The notes: generated by a model not told the origin, from the letters alone. A stretch of 30,760 nt of DNA from Methanoregula sp. (GCA_041645435.1 JBAZQB010000013.1:1-30760), one strand, 5' to 3'. Counted from the first letter of the stretch, positions 8,381-16,301 are shown. Numbers and translations: made by a program.

Positions 8381-8585
8381 TGTAGAAATGCACATGAACC
8401 GATACCGTTCACTCCCAAGCCATGAAAATCGTTTTTTTTATGATTCTCCCCCGCCTTAGGGTCTCTCTTCAGGCACGGCGGGGCAAGGAGATTTTAGAAT
8501 ATTTAGTCCTCAAACGCCGCGGGGTGCCCCGTCAGGGGCGGCGGTGTTCATCGCATTCGGGGGTATGGGGGCATCAGCTCCCATC
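8381..8585 (+). repeat. Structured intergenic repeat, copy A
   Basis: About 205 bases that match the minus strand of 12791-12993 nearly end to end, with long identical runs, and share the core of 22598-22668. It contains three possible hairpins: CCCCGCC/GGCGGGG around 8450-8484, GCCCC-GTCA-GGGGC at about 8526-8539, and TGGGGGC-ATCA-GCTCCCA at 8566-8583 (one G-U pair). Homology begins at TGTAGAAA and ends after the last hairpin; flanks differ. It could be a small RNA, a processing/termination element or a non-autonomous mobile unit. A short open frame starts inside it at 8422 but is not conserved in copy B. Confidence 0.75.
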
Positions 8586-8634
8586 AAAAAGATCTACAAA
8601 TTCTTGTGTTATTCATACGCCACCATCGACAAAC

Positions 8635-9774
8635 TCAAAAGAGCGTTCTCTGCGTTTTGAGTTCGGGAATGAGCGTGCTGTGCCCGAGCCATGCACCGGA
8701 GCCGAGCCTGGCTGAAACTTCAGTGACCGCCACATCGAGAGACGGGCAGACCGTGGAGGGAGTGTGCATTGCTTTCCGGGTTGCCTCACGGATCACCCAG
8801 GTGCCGAGCGGTGCCCAGTACTCACCCGATACATTGCGAATGATGATCACCCGGGCACAGCGCCGGATGGTTTTGAGATATTCGCATGCGGCAAGCCGTG
8901 CCGAGTAGTACGCCCCGGATATGGGGGAGTACCCCTTCTTGGTCATGCCCTCCCGGTCCTGCACGATCACCGCTTCGTCTCCTGCCCAGAGGGTCTGTTT
9001 CCCCCAGATCTCGATCATCTCATACTTCCAGTCGCCCGGGACAAGGATGCAGAGGATCCGGTTGCCGTAGATCTCTCCGTCAAACAGGTGGATCTCGTCG
9101 ATCGGGGGATAGCGGGCAATCTCTTTTTTCATCCGGATGGACAGGGTGTCGTCAACAGCAGTGATCGCCCACCGCGTGGGAACGAATTTCCGCCGTTTGC
9201 CCAGCAGCCCTGCCGTCATCAGCTTGGTGATCTGGTACACATCTATGTCCGAGTCCATCAGGGCAACACAGGCATCGGTTGCACCAATATCCGTATCGGA
9301 TGTTACCCGGTCAACTGCCCGCTCCACCCGGGCACTGCCGATCACATCCATATGTTTGACCGGGCCGGTGAGACCCACCGGGGCGACCGTGCCATCGAAA
9401 TTCAGGCTGAATGCAACCGGCTTTGTGAACAACACATCGACATCGAGCGGGATTGTGGAGAGCGCAATCTCCTGCAGGTTGCCGGCAACCGTGTGCAGTC
9501 CCGAATTCCCCCGGATCGTGCGGGCACGAATTCCCACAATATCTTCCATGCCGAGGTTCTGCCGGATCCACTCCGGGGGATTGTCGGAATCGTTGATCAG
9601 CAGGGGTCCGCCCTGCATATCGGGATACCCGAAACTGCCGATGAAAACCGAGGGTGAGCAGCCCTGGTAGCTTGTCGCGGGCTTTACGGAGACCTGGGCC
9701 TGGAACCGGCTCATGATCGGACAGCGGGAAAGGCCGCACATCCCTTTTCCCTTGCACTCTGCGCACCGCATCAT
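8635..9774 (-). CDS. nreA: Nre-family DNA repair protein with C-terminal PCNA-binding tail
   Basis: Nre proteins are archaeal repair factors that act with the sliding clamp PCNA (shown genetically in haloarchaea for NreA). The 379-residue protein has an N-terminal zinc-finger-like set, Cys4, Cys7, Cys13 and Cys18. It then has the Nre core (RFQAQVSVKPATSYQGCSPS, VFIGSFGYPDMQGGPLL, VGIRARTIRGNSGLHTVAGN). The last five residues QRTLF (375-379) resemble the minimal PCNA-interacting peptide described for this family. Two adjacent ATGs (9774, 9771) are possible starts. It lies downstream of a zinc-ribbon protein and a glycosyltransferase, all on the minus strand with short gaps. Designation A versus B is not decided by sequence alone. 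Confidence 0.85.
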   Translation of the reverse strand: MMRCAECKGKGMCGLSRCPIMSRFQAQVSVKPATSYQGCSPSVFIGSFGYPDMQGGPLLINDSDNPPEWIRQNLGMEDIVGIRARTIRGNSGLHTVAGNLQEIALSTIPLDVDVLFTKPVAFSLNFDGTVAPVGLTGPVKHMDVIGSARVERAVDRVTSDTDIGATDACVALMDSDIDVYQITKLMTAGLLGKRRKFVPTRWAITAVDDTLSIRMKKEIARYPPIDEIHLFDGEIYGNRILCILVPGDWKYEMIEIWGKQTLWAGDEAVIVQDREGMTKKGYSPISGAYYSARLAACEYLKTIRRCARVIIIRNVSGEYWAPLGTWVIREATRKAMHTPSTVCPSLDVAVTEVSARLGSGAWLGHSTLIPELKTQRTLF

Positions 9775-9841
9775 GCCTGCACCGGTATCCGGCCAGCGTT
9801 TTTTGTCATCTGCCCCGGTTTTGCCTTCAGGATACGCGCAG

Positions 9842-10111
9842 TCATGGGGTCTGCTGCTGGAGTTCTATGGTTTTGATAATCCGGTTCTCGGGATCGATAA
9901 ATGAAACACGCCAGCCCACATCATACCGTGCCCCGCATTCCGGGCAGATGAGGATCACCCGGTAGACTTCCCGGGTGTCTTTTATGGGGCGTTCCTTGTT
10001 CGCATTGGCCGAAACAAATGACGTATGGAAGCCGTACGTATAGCCGCATGCCGGGCATACGCGGATTTCATCGGCGTGCCTGAGTGTGGTGATCTCCCCG
10101 GGTTCTGGCAT
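9842..10111 (-). CDS. Small zinc-ribbon protein (89 aa)
   Basis: No named family is recognised. The 89 residues contain two CPxC knuckles, Cys19/Cys22 and Cys56/Cys59, separated by a hydrophilic stretch, which is the layout of a zinc ribbon. The tail is IKTIELQQQTP. I place the start at the ATG at 10111, 13 bases after the stop of the upstream glycosyltransferase gene; the frame is open further upstream but would overlap that gene. It may work on nucleic acid with the adjacent nre gene, but this is only proximity. Confidence 0.65.
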   Translation of the reverse strand: MPEPGEITTLRHADEIRVCPACGYTYGFHTSFVSANANKERPIKDTREVYRVILICPECGARYDVGWRVSFIDPENRIIKTIELQQQTP

Positions 10112-10124
10112 AACAATTCCCTGA

Positions 10125-11258
10125 TCAGTGTGTTTTTGCAGGAGTTCCTGATGAATTTTTCCTGCGGTTAATGGTATCGCAGATGATCCCGGCAGCATTT
10201 TTCCTCCCGTTGATGGTGGCATGAACTTCGCGGAAAGGTCGGGGGGTGATTGCAAAGGTCTCAAGAATTTTCTGCTCCAGGGTTTCCTGGGTGACGAGCC
10301 GGCCGTCAATACAGGTACCTGCCCCAAGATCTTCGATCTTTTTGGCATTGTTCTGCTGCTCGGGATGGCCGGTGTCCATGATGATCAGGACGGGTTTTTC
10401 AAAGAGCAGGGCCTCGTGCAGCGTGGTCAGGCCCCCGTGCACAATCGCAATCCTTGCCTGTGCCAGGTGCTCGTAGATGTTCGAGACATAGCCATGCGAG
10501 AGGAAATTGGCAGAAGAGTCCGGCAGGTGGTCACCGGTATAAAAGACATCGAAGAGCAGATCTTTTCTCCGGTCTGCGATAGTCTTTAACATCAGGTACA
10601 TCGGGAGTTTGTAGGGTTCTCCCCCAAAACTGGCAAATATTGTCTTTTTGTCGTACGTATACCGGGCAGGATCGAAGTCGTAAAACGGGCCGGTGAAGGC
10701 GTACCGCCCCTCTTCACCTTTCGGTACGACAATATTGTATTCGCTTACAGTATCGGGTGCCGGGTAGTCAGGGATGATCACCCGGTCGGCAAGGCGGATG
10801 TATCGTTGTATTGAAAAATTGAGGAACTTCCAGACACTATTTGTCGACCGGCCGGGCCCGTTGAAATGGTTCTGGTTGGTGATGAAGACAAGGGGGACGT
10901 TTTGCTGCCGTGCTGCAAGGATTCCGCCATACATGGTATCGCACACCACGCAGTCAAACTGGTGTTCAATGATAAGCTTTCGGATGCTCAGGGTAGACCG
11001 GATCATGTCGAGCACGATCCATTTCGAGTACCAGAGCGTCTTTTTGAGACTGAAAAAACCCTCTTCTCCTTCAAGGCAGACCTCGCGGGGCGTATAATGG
11101 AGGTGGGTGCAGCGGTGTTGTTTCATGAAATCGTAGGATTTCCCGTAACCGGCAAAGTGGATCGTGTGTCCCAGCTGCTGCTGCATGTAATGCCCGAGAT
11201 GGAGACAGCGGGATGCATGCCCGAGTCCTTCACCACAGACGACAAAGAGGATCTTCAT
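10125..11258 (-). CDS. MurG/GT28-like glycosyltransferase
   Basis: A GT-B-fold nucleotide-sugar glycosyltransferase. The 377-residue protein begins MKILFVVCGEGLGHASRCLHL, the glycine-rich N-terminal loop of MurG-like and UDP-glycosyltransferases. The C-terminal donor-sugar site IVHGGLTTLHEALLFEKPVL, followed by DTGHPEQQNNAKKIEDLGAG, is clear. A probable phosphate-contact loop is FASFGGEPYKLP. Archaea lack murein, so the acceptor is likely a lipid or surface glycoconjugate. No signal peptide is present and it should act at the inner face of the membrane. The basic, Asn/Arg-rich C-terminus (INRRKNSSGTPAKTH) is lineage-specific. Confidence 0.82.
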   Translation of the reverse strand: MKILFVVCGEGLGHASRCLHLGHYMQQQLGHTIHFAGYGKSYDFMKQHRCTHLHYTPREVCLEGEEGFFSLKKTLWYSKWIVLDMIRSTLSIRKLIIEHQFDCVVCDTMYGGILAARQQNVPLVFITNQNHFNGPGRSTNSVWKFLNFSIQRYIRLADRVIIPDYPAPDTVSEYNIVVPKGEEGRYAFTGPFYDFDPARYTYDKKTIFASFGGEPYKLPMYLMLKTIADRRKDLLFDVFYTGDHLPDSSANFLSHGYVSNIYEHLAQARIAIVHGGLTTLHEALLFEKPVLIIMDTGHPEQQNNAKKIEDLGAGTCIDGRLVTQETLEQKILETFAITPRPFREVHATINGRKNAAGIICDTINRRKNSSGTPAKTH

Positions 11259-11307
11259 GAAACCTTCCTAGAGTATTAGGGTGTTGAGATGTTACGGGTT
11301 CCGGCTA

Positions 11308-11526
11308 TCACGGTAACGGAGTGAATGGATCTTCCGGAGGTGTTTCTTCTTCCGGCACGATAACCCATGCAACGATATAGGCAAGGAACCAGATGCCCCA
11401 GGTGAACAGGGTCAATACCGCCCATACCAGCCGGATGATCGTAGGATCGATGCCAAGATAATCGCCAAGCCCCCCGCATACGCCAGCAAGCATGCGGCGG
11501 GTTTTCGAGCGATACAGCCGTTTCAT
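11308..11526 (-). CDS. PspC-domain membrane protein (72 aa)
   Basis: A small membrane protein of the phage-shock-protein C domain family. Residues 1-30 (MKRLYRSKTRRMLAGVCGGL, then GDYLGIDPT) match the PspC N-terminus almost ideally. One strong membrane helix follows (about residues 31-57, including WGIWFLAYIVAWVIV) and a short acidic-proline tail. The ATG at 11526 gives the family start; an upstream extension to 11637 would add 37 unlike residues. PspC proteins respond to membrane stress in bacteria; the archaeal role is not established. It is about 49 bases from the glycosyltransferase start, so co-transcription is possible. Confidence 0.85.
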   Translation of the reverse strand: MKRLYRSKTRRMLAGVCGGLGDYLGIDPTIIRLVWAVLTLFTWGIWFLAYIVAWVIVPEEETPPEDPFTPLP

Positions 11527-11667
11527 GGAAATAGTTTTGGAAGTCCGTTCATTAAAACTGATTGACCGGATTTTTGGTTGAAAAACCCGGTTTATGGCGG
11601 TGAATGCATAAGCGGAGCGGGGAATCACCAAACCCATTTATACCGGCAGGCTGATACCAGAATTCCT

Positions 11668-11922
11668 GTGACTGGTGCAGATCTCATTCAGGTGCTCTCC
11701 GTTCTTATCGAGATTATTATCGCGGCGGGTGCAGTGTTCATTGCAGTAAAAAAGCAGAAACCTTTTGGCTGGGCAATTGCTGCCACGTTTGGCCTGTATG
11801 TGGTATTCGATCTCTCGAGGATGGGGATCATCCCGTTCCTTGCCGGCATTGACGCGTTCCTGTTCCTGGCCGCAAATATCGCGATGCTCATCGCTCTGTG
11901 GCTGATGATTAAGGAAAAATAA
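11668..11922 (+). CDS. Small three-helix membrane protein, probable leaderless GTG gene (84 aa)
   Basis: No family is recognised. The protein has three hydrophobic segments (about residues 6-27, 33-50 and 58-80) and a short KEK end. I choose the GTG at 11668 because a TTTATA box at 11637-11642 lies about 26-31 bases upstream, the spacing expected for a leaderless transcript, and because the in-frame sequence upstream of it (from 11578) is polar and unlike a membrane protein. It is divergent from the PspC gene. Confidence 0.6.
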   Translation: MTGADLIQVLSVLIEIIIAAGAVFIAVKKQKPFGWAIAATFGLYVVFDLSRMGIIPFLAGIDAFLFLAANIAMLIALWLMIKEK

Positions 11923-11931
11923 AACAGGAGA

Positions 11932-12005
11932 TGGGCCCGCTGAGATTCGAACTCAGGACCTCCGCCATGTCAAGGCGACGTCATAGCCAACTAGACCACG
12001 AGCCC
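11932..12005 (-). tRNA. tRNA-Val (GAC)
   Basis: On the minus strand the 74 bases fold as a complete cloverleaf. The acceptor stem GGGCTCG pairs with CGGGCCC, followed by discriminator A. The anticodon stem TCGCC/GGCGG closes the loop TTGACAT, giving anticodon GAC (valine). The T arm CTGAG-TTCGAAT-CTCAG is perfect. CCA is not encoded and there is no intron. An AT-rich stretch upstream on the minus strand (near 12040-12052) probably contains its TATA box. Confidence 0.95.
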
Positions 12006-12081
12006 TCGTAAAGTCTGATGCTCTATAACATCTGTGCTAGTATTATTAAAAATTAGTGTACTGATCGCCCAAATTATGCCT

Positions 12082-12121
12082 TGTACGGGTGCCCGTGAAC
12101 TTTATTACGCACACCCGTACA
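12082..12121. promoter_or_regulatory. Perfect 10-bp inverted repeat flanking a TATA box (likely operator)
   Basis: TGTACGGGTG at 12082-12091 and its exact complement CACCCGTACA at 12112-12121 are 30 bases apart centre to centre, about three helical turns. The 20-base spacer holds TTTATTA (12101-12107), a TATA-like box placed to start transcription near 12128, just before the ATG at 12141. A repressor dimer bound to both arms would cover the promoter. The arms could also form an RNA hairpin only if transcription began upstream. Confidence 0.6.
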
Positions 12122-12140
12122 TGCTTAAACCGGTGATTGT

Positions 12141-12452
12141 ATGTCCGGGAGTACTGACACAAAACAACAACTCTTCGTCTTTGAGCAGGATGCGGGCCGC
12201 GTTGAACTGCTCATCCGCATCGTATACTGGATCCTCATAGGTATCGTTCTCTGGATCTATGGGATGATCACATTCATCTGCCTGTTCATCCAGTGGTTCC
12301 ATATCCTGATCCTGGGTAGCAGGAACGAGTGGCTCTCAAACATTGCCCGGGGATATCTCGAATACCTGGTGAATGTTATGAGTTACACGTATATCATGAC
12401 CGATAATCGTCCGGAGATCCTCCCGGTGGCCGTGAAGATTTACAAAGAGTAA
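12141..12452 (+). CDS. DUF4389-like membrane protein (103 aa)
   Basis: The 103-residue protein has a soluble N-terminus (about 23 residues), one long or two short hydrophobic segments (about 24-58), and the conserved run FIQWFHILILGSRNEWL, then a GYLEYLVNVMSYTYIMTDNRP. This pattern resembles DUF4389 proteins, which have no known function. The ATG at 12141 lies 20 bases after the inverted-repeat operator described above, so this gene is the best candidate for specific control by a dedicated regulator. An oligo-T run follows the stop by about 30 bases. Confidence 0.75.
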   Translation: MSGSTDTKQQLFVFEQDAGRVELLIRIVYWILIGIVLWIYGMITFICLFIQWFHILILGSRNEWLSNIARGYLEYLVNVMSYTYIMTDNRPEILPVAVKIYKE

Positions 12453-12481
12453 CACACCCCCTGGCCGGAACCGCTCAACCC

Positions 12482-12490
12482 TTTTTTTTT
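12482..12490 (+). terminator. Oligo-T terminator after the DUF4389-like gene
   Basis: A run of about nine T residues starts 30 bases after the stop codon and matches archaeal oligo-T termination. Confidence 0.5.
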
Positions 12491-12692
12491 GAAGACTCTC
12501 CTCATTTTTTCTCGTTCAGGTTTTATCCCCTGTTTTCATAATCCCGCATCGGGTTCCAGGGCGTTTTTAATGAAAGAATGGGTATAAAAAATTTGCTCGG
12601 TAAAATTCATTGAGAAAATTCTGACGCTCCCGGGGGCACCCCCCATTGTGATGATGATGTATTTCCTGTAACCTTACTCGGGCTATGGCGAT

Positions 12693-12724
12693 GCGCCGGT
12701 CCTCCAACGGGGGACTGGTGGCGC
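12693..12724. other. Long intergenic hairpin
   Basis: CCGGTCCTCC (12696-12705) pairs with GGGGGACTGG (12709-12718) around an AAC loop, with two G-T pairs, and a further GCG/CGC pairing beyond a three-base bulge. It lies in a gene-free stretch from 12453 to 13077 that also holds repeat copy B, so the region may be transcribed as structured RNA. No promoter is certain. Confidence 0.4.
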
Positions 12725-12790
12725 AAGAGGGGGGCAATATATTATGAAAAAAAAGGTTTCCCTATGAAAATCGTGTTCTCAAGATATGAT

Positions 12791-12993
12791 AATGGGGGTT
12801 GAGACCCCCATACCCCCGGTAATGATGAACGTCGCCGCCCCCGACGGTGCGCCCCCGCGGCGTTTGAGGACTAACTATTCTAAAACCTCCTTGCCCCGCC
12901 GTGCCTGAAGAGAGGGCCTGAGGCGGGGGAATATCACAAACATGATTTTCATGGTTCGGGTGTGAACGTTATAGGTTCATGCCTGTTTCTACA
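12791..12993 (-). repeat. Structured intergenic repeat, copy B (inverted relative to A)
   Basis: Read on the minus strand, this matches copy A (8381-8585) almost throughout. Hairpin TGGGGGT-TGAG-ACCCCCA at 12793-12810 corresponds to the A and C hairpins, but its innermost pair is T-A where the others have C-G, a compensatory change. It also shares the CGCCGC...GCGGCG block and the CCCCGCC/GGCGGGG block. The short frame present in A is interrupted by a stop here, arguing against a coding role. Confidence 0.75.
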
Positions 12994-13077
12994 ATGCAAA
13001 AAAACTCAACAGGGGATTTGTACAATCCGCTAATACAGGTTCAACGTTTTTAACCCAGTAGAGGCAATAACAGATTT

Positions 13078-13338
13078 GTGGGAATTCTCGCATCCATTGT
13101 TACATTCTTTAAAAAACGATTCGGGAAGAAACCTCCCCCGCTTCATGAGGACTGTGCCTTCTGCGGGGAGCGCGTGTATCTTCCATTCCATTGCGAGTAC
13201 TGTCACCGGTATTTTTGCGGCAGGCACCGCCTTCCCTTTGAGCATGACTGCAAAAATATCAGGGACTGGAAGAAAAAAATCCCGTCAGACGGCACAACTG
13301 TGGAAAGCAAAGCAGGAAACCTGTTTGTAAGAAAGTAA
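13078..13338 (+). CDS. AN1-type zinc-finger protein (86 aa)
   Basis: The 86 residues contain a textbook AN1 zinc finger: Cys26, Cys29, Cys39, Cys42, Cys47, His50, His56 and Cys58, with spacing CxxC-x9-CxxC-x4-CxxH-x5-HxC. It binds two zinc ions. AN1 fingers in eukaryotes occur in ubiquitin and stress pathways; in archaea the role is unknown. The N-terminus (MGILASIVTFFKKRF) is amphipathic and could touch membrane. The start is GTG at 13078; no ATG is available in frame before the finger. Confidence 0.85.
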   Translation: MGILASIVTFFKKRFGKKPPPLHEDCAFCGERVYLPFHCEYCHRYFCGRHRLPFEHDCKNIRDWKKKIPSDGTTVESKAGNLFVRK

Positions 13339-13517
13339 CCCATTCCTCATCGGGAATAAAAGTGATAACTCTCCTTTTTGACAGGAAGCCCCGGCCTGGA
13401 TATGCCAATCGTTCGTTCGCTCACATGGATGGATAGATATCATGTCAAATAATTTCAAAAGAGGAAAGATCATTTTTATCCCAATATAATTATTTACTCA
13501 TTCATCAATCGAATATT

Positions 13518-15557
13518 ATGGAACTGACGATCATCCAGAGTTCAGTTACACTCTTTGAGATACTCTGTGTGATCATCGTCTTTGCAACCGTTTTCATGAG
13601 AAGCCGGTTTTTCAATGAGGTTTTCGAGCACAACCCAACATGGACCACCCGGATACTCCTCATCGTTTTTTTTGGCGTTCTGTCAATCTTCGGGACACTC
13701 TCCGGGCTCTCTATCTATGGCGCTGTTGTGAATGTGCGGGATATCGGCCCCATGGCTGCGGGTCTGGTCTGTGGACCGTACATCGGGATTGGTTCAGGAA
13801 TCATCGGGGGGTTGTTCCGGTTTGCCCAGGGGGGCCCCTATATGTGGACCGGGTTATCCGCCCCCATCCTCTCGGGAATTCTTGGCGGCATTATGTATCT
13901 TGCGAACAAACGCCAGTTTGTCCCGACATGGGTTGCTGTGCTGTTCATTGCGCTTTCTGAGACGCTTATCTCCTGCTACACGCTTGTCCTTGTGACAAAA
14001 CCATCGGAATTTTTTACCGTAGTTACGATGGTTGCAATCCCCATGGTTGTTTTTAACGTCGTCGGCATGTTCATTTTTGCGTCTGTTGTCCATCATATCC
14101 TTCATGAACGCAAGGTCCGAACTGAGATGCATCTGCTGGAACTTGAGGTGGAGTCCAAGCGAAACCTCAATTCAGTGATCAACACAATAGCCTACCCGGT
14201 TTATGTCCTAGACCGGAACCATCGTTTTGTCCTCGTAAACGACAGCCTGTGCACATTTTTCGGCAGGGTCCGGGAGGAAATACTCGGAAAAACGCACCAG
14301 GATTTTTACAACCGGCACGATGCTGATATCCATCGGGAACGAGTGGAAAAAATTTTCAGAACACTTGCCCCCCAGGAAGAGGAAATAACGATAACAAAAC
14401 CGGATGGACAGACATGCACCATCATCTCTACGTTCACCTTGTACACGGATGCAGCAGGCAAGGTGTTCATGGTGGGGGTTATCCAGGATATCACGGAACG
14501 CAAGCATATGCAGGTGGTCCTTGCGCAGAACGAAGCGTGGTACCGCATCCTCTTTGAGACCACCGGTGCTGCCACCATCATCTTAAATGAGGACGGTACC
14601 ATTGACCAGGCAAACTCCGAATGCGCCCAGCTGCTGGGATATTCCCGTGGGGAGATCGAGGGAAAGATGAGCTGGGATCAGATCGCCCATCCACACGATC
14701 TCGATCTGATCAAAAAATACCATCAACAACGGCGTATTGACCCGGCATCGGTTCCCTTGAGTTACACGATCCGTATGCACGACCGGAACGGATCAATAAA
14801 AATCCTGCATGCGGTAGTCGCCCTTATCCCGGGAACAAAAAAATCGATTGCTTCCTTTGTCGACATCACTGAACGAAAGAAAGCTGAAGATGCCCTGACG
14901 CAGGCGAATAAAAAACTCAATCTGCTCTCATCGATCACCCGCCATGACATCATCAACCAGATTCTGGTTCTCCGGGGATACCTTTCCCTTACCAAAAAAC
15001 ATACTGAAGATTCGCAGCTCCTCGATTATATCGAGCATTCTGAAAGGGCAACCCGGAACATCGAGCACCAGATCATCTTCACCCGCGACTACCAGGATAT
15101 GGGGGTAAAGACACCGGTATGGCAGAATGTCATGAATACCGTCATCGATGCCAAAGGTGCATTGACCCTTGGTAATGTGAAAGTCGATGTGGACTGTTTG
15201 GATCTTGAAGTATTTGCAGACCCTCTCTTTGAAAAAGTGTTTTACAACCTCATCGACAACTCCCTGAAATATGGGGGGGAGCGGTTGCAGACGATCAGGA
15301 TCTCGTCGCAGGAAGTGGATGACGATCTTGTTATTACGTACGAGGATGATGGTGTCGGGATCACGGAAGGAGACCGGCCTCACCTCTTTGCGAAGGGGTT
15401 TGGGAAAAACACCGGCCTCGGCCTCTTCCTTTCCCGCGAGATTCTTTCGATCACCGGTATCACGATTGCAGAAACCAGCACCCAGGGCAGCGGTGCACGG
15501 TTCACCATCAGTGTACCGAAAGAAATGTACCGGTCCGGCAATAGAAAGGTGCTATAA
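13518..15557 (+). CDS. Membrane PAS sensor histidine kinase
   Basis: A sensor kinase of 679 residues. The first about 190 residues form a multi-helix 5TM-Lyt-type membrane sensor (SGLSIYGAVVNVRDIGPMAA, then PYIGIGSGIIGGLFR). Two PAS domains follow, at about 215-330 and 335-455, each ending in a DITERK linker. A phosphoacceptor region has His476 in the motif TRHDIINQ, typical of methanogen kinases. An ATPase domain shows N-box NLIDNSLKY (from Asn577), G1 DDGVGI and G2 GKNTGLGLFLSREI. All catalytic motifs are intact. No response regulator lies beside it, so it is an orphan kinase. A TATA-like AATATAATTATT precedes the ATG by about 35 bases. Confidence 0.92.
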   Translation: MELTIIQSSVTLFEILCVIIVFATVFMRSRFFNEVFEHNPTWTTRILLIVFFGVLSIFGTLSGLSIYGAVVNVRDIGPMAAGLVCGPYIGIGSGIIGGLFRFAQGGPYMWTGLSAPILSGILGGIMYLANKRQFVPTWVAVLFIALSETLISCYTLVLVTKPSEFFTVVTMVAIPMVVFNVVGMFIFASVVHHILHERKVRTEMHLLELEVESKRNLNSVINTIAYPVYVLDRNHRFVLVNDSLCTFFGRVREEILGKTHQDFYNRHDADIHRERVEKIFRTLAPQEEEITITKPDGQTCTIISTFTLYTDAAGKVFMVGVIQDITERKHMQVVLAQNEAWYRILFETTGAATIILNEDGTIDQANSECAQLLGYSRGEIEGKMSWDQIAHPHDLDLIKKYHQQRRIDPASVPLSYTIRMHDRNGSIKILHAVVALIPGTKKSIASFVDITERKKAEDALTQANKKLNLLSSITRHDIINQILVLRGYLSLTKKHTEDSQLLDYIEHSERATRNIEHQIIFTRDYQDMGVKTPVWQNVMNTVIDAKGALTLGNVKVDVDCLDLEVFADPLFEKVFYNLIDNSLKYGGERLQTIRISSQEVDDDLVITYEDDGVGITEGDRPHLFAKGFGKNTGLGLFLSREILSITGITIAETSTQGSGARFTISVPKEMYRSGNRKVL

Positions 15558-15834
15558 TCCTCACAAAATCCACCCTTTCGGAAAAAAACACGCAGAAAAA
15601 AATGCTTACAGTATTCCCCGGAGCAAGACTGCGGAGTGCCGCCTTCATTTACAGGACACATTTTTCAGGACATTAGTTTGTGCAAAATAATTGTGCAAAA
15701 AAATCCGGAAATAATCTCCCGGGAAAAATGGCAAATCCCCCGATCTCACCATGATGCATTTATGATACCCTAGGACAAACATATCAGGAGTCAGTATTAT
15801 TTTTCAATAAGAAGCTATTACGAGGTGGCAGATT
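15558..15834. other. Intergenic leader of the pfdA-ftsY-srp54 operon
   Basis: No credible gene is seen in these 277 bases. A TATA-like GCATTTATGATA at about 15754-15765 could start the operon, followed by an AT-rich leader to the ribosome site GAGGTG at 15822-15827. Confidence 0.35.
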
Positions 15835-16287
15835 TTGGCAACACATACGCAACAGGCAGACCAGCGCGAACTGATGATGCTCCAGCAGTACCTCAAGGAC
15901 TACGGACAGCAGGCCGAGATCTTTGTCGAGCAGTTGAATCTTTTAGAGAATGGCAGGATGGAGGCGATCGCCGCCATTGAGGCGCTCGAAGCAATGGTTG
16001 CAGCGGAAGACAATATCGTTCTTCTCCAGATCGGTGGCGGGGCAAGCGTGCGGGCAAAGGTGCTCGAACCCGAGAAGATCCTTGTCGCCATCGGTGCAGA
16101 AGTCGTAGTCGAACGCTCCAACAAAGAAGCCGTGGATTTCTTAAAAGAGCGGATCATGGAGATGGAAGCCTCGCAAAAAAGGGTATCTGAAACGCTTGAC
16201 AAGCTTCGTGCCCAGATGAACGAGATCACAAAACGGCTTGAGTACGGGTACCAGCAGTCCATGGATGTACCGCAGGAAGAGGAATAA
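15835..16287 (+). CDS. pfdA: Prefoldin alpha subunit
   Basis: Prefoldin alpha assembles with beta subunits into a jellyfish-like chaperone that holds unfolded proteins and passes them to the thermosome. The 150-residue protein shows the expected long coiled coil at each end (residues about 8-50 and 100-142) around a central beta region (VLLQIGGGASVRAKVLEPEKI, then VAIGAEVVVE). The start is TTG at 15835, supported by GAGGTG seven bases upstream and by lack of ATG in the frame before the coil. It leads the co-directional operon, 14 bases before ftsY, an arrangement known from other archaea. Confidence 0.9.
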   Translation: MATHTQQADQRELMMLQQYLKDYGQQAEIFVEQLNLLENGRMEAIAAIEALEAMVAAEDNIVLLQIGGGASVRAKVLEPEKILVAIGAEVVVERSNKEAVDFLKERIMEMEASQKRVSETLDKLRAQMNEITKRLEYGYQQSMDVPQEEE

Positions 16288-16301
16288 CGGGGTCTTTTCT
16301 C

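Noticed and set aside
8422..8715. Plus-strand frame beginning inside repeat A
   Set aside because: Copy B has a stop codon and a small frame-changing difference in the same place, so it is not a conserved coding sequence.
8764..9657. Long open frame on the plus strand (297 codons) opposite nre
   Set aside because: It mirrors the GC-rich codon pattern of nre, has protein-unlike composition and no credible start.
8381..12993. Reading repeats A and B as insertion-sequence ends
   Set aside because: No transposase, no target-site duplication and homology covers the whole 205 bases rather than short ends.
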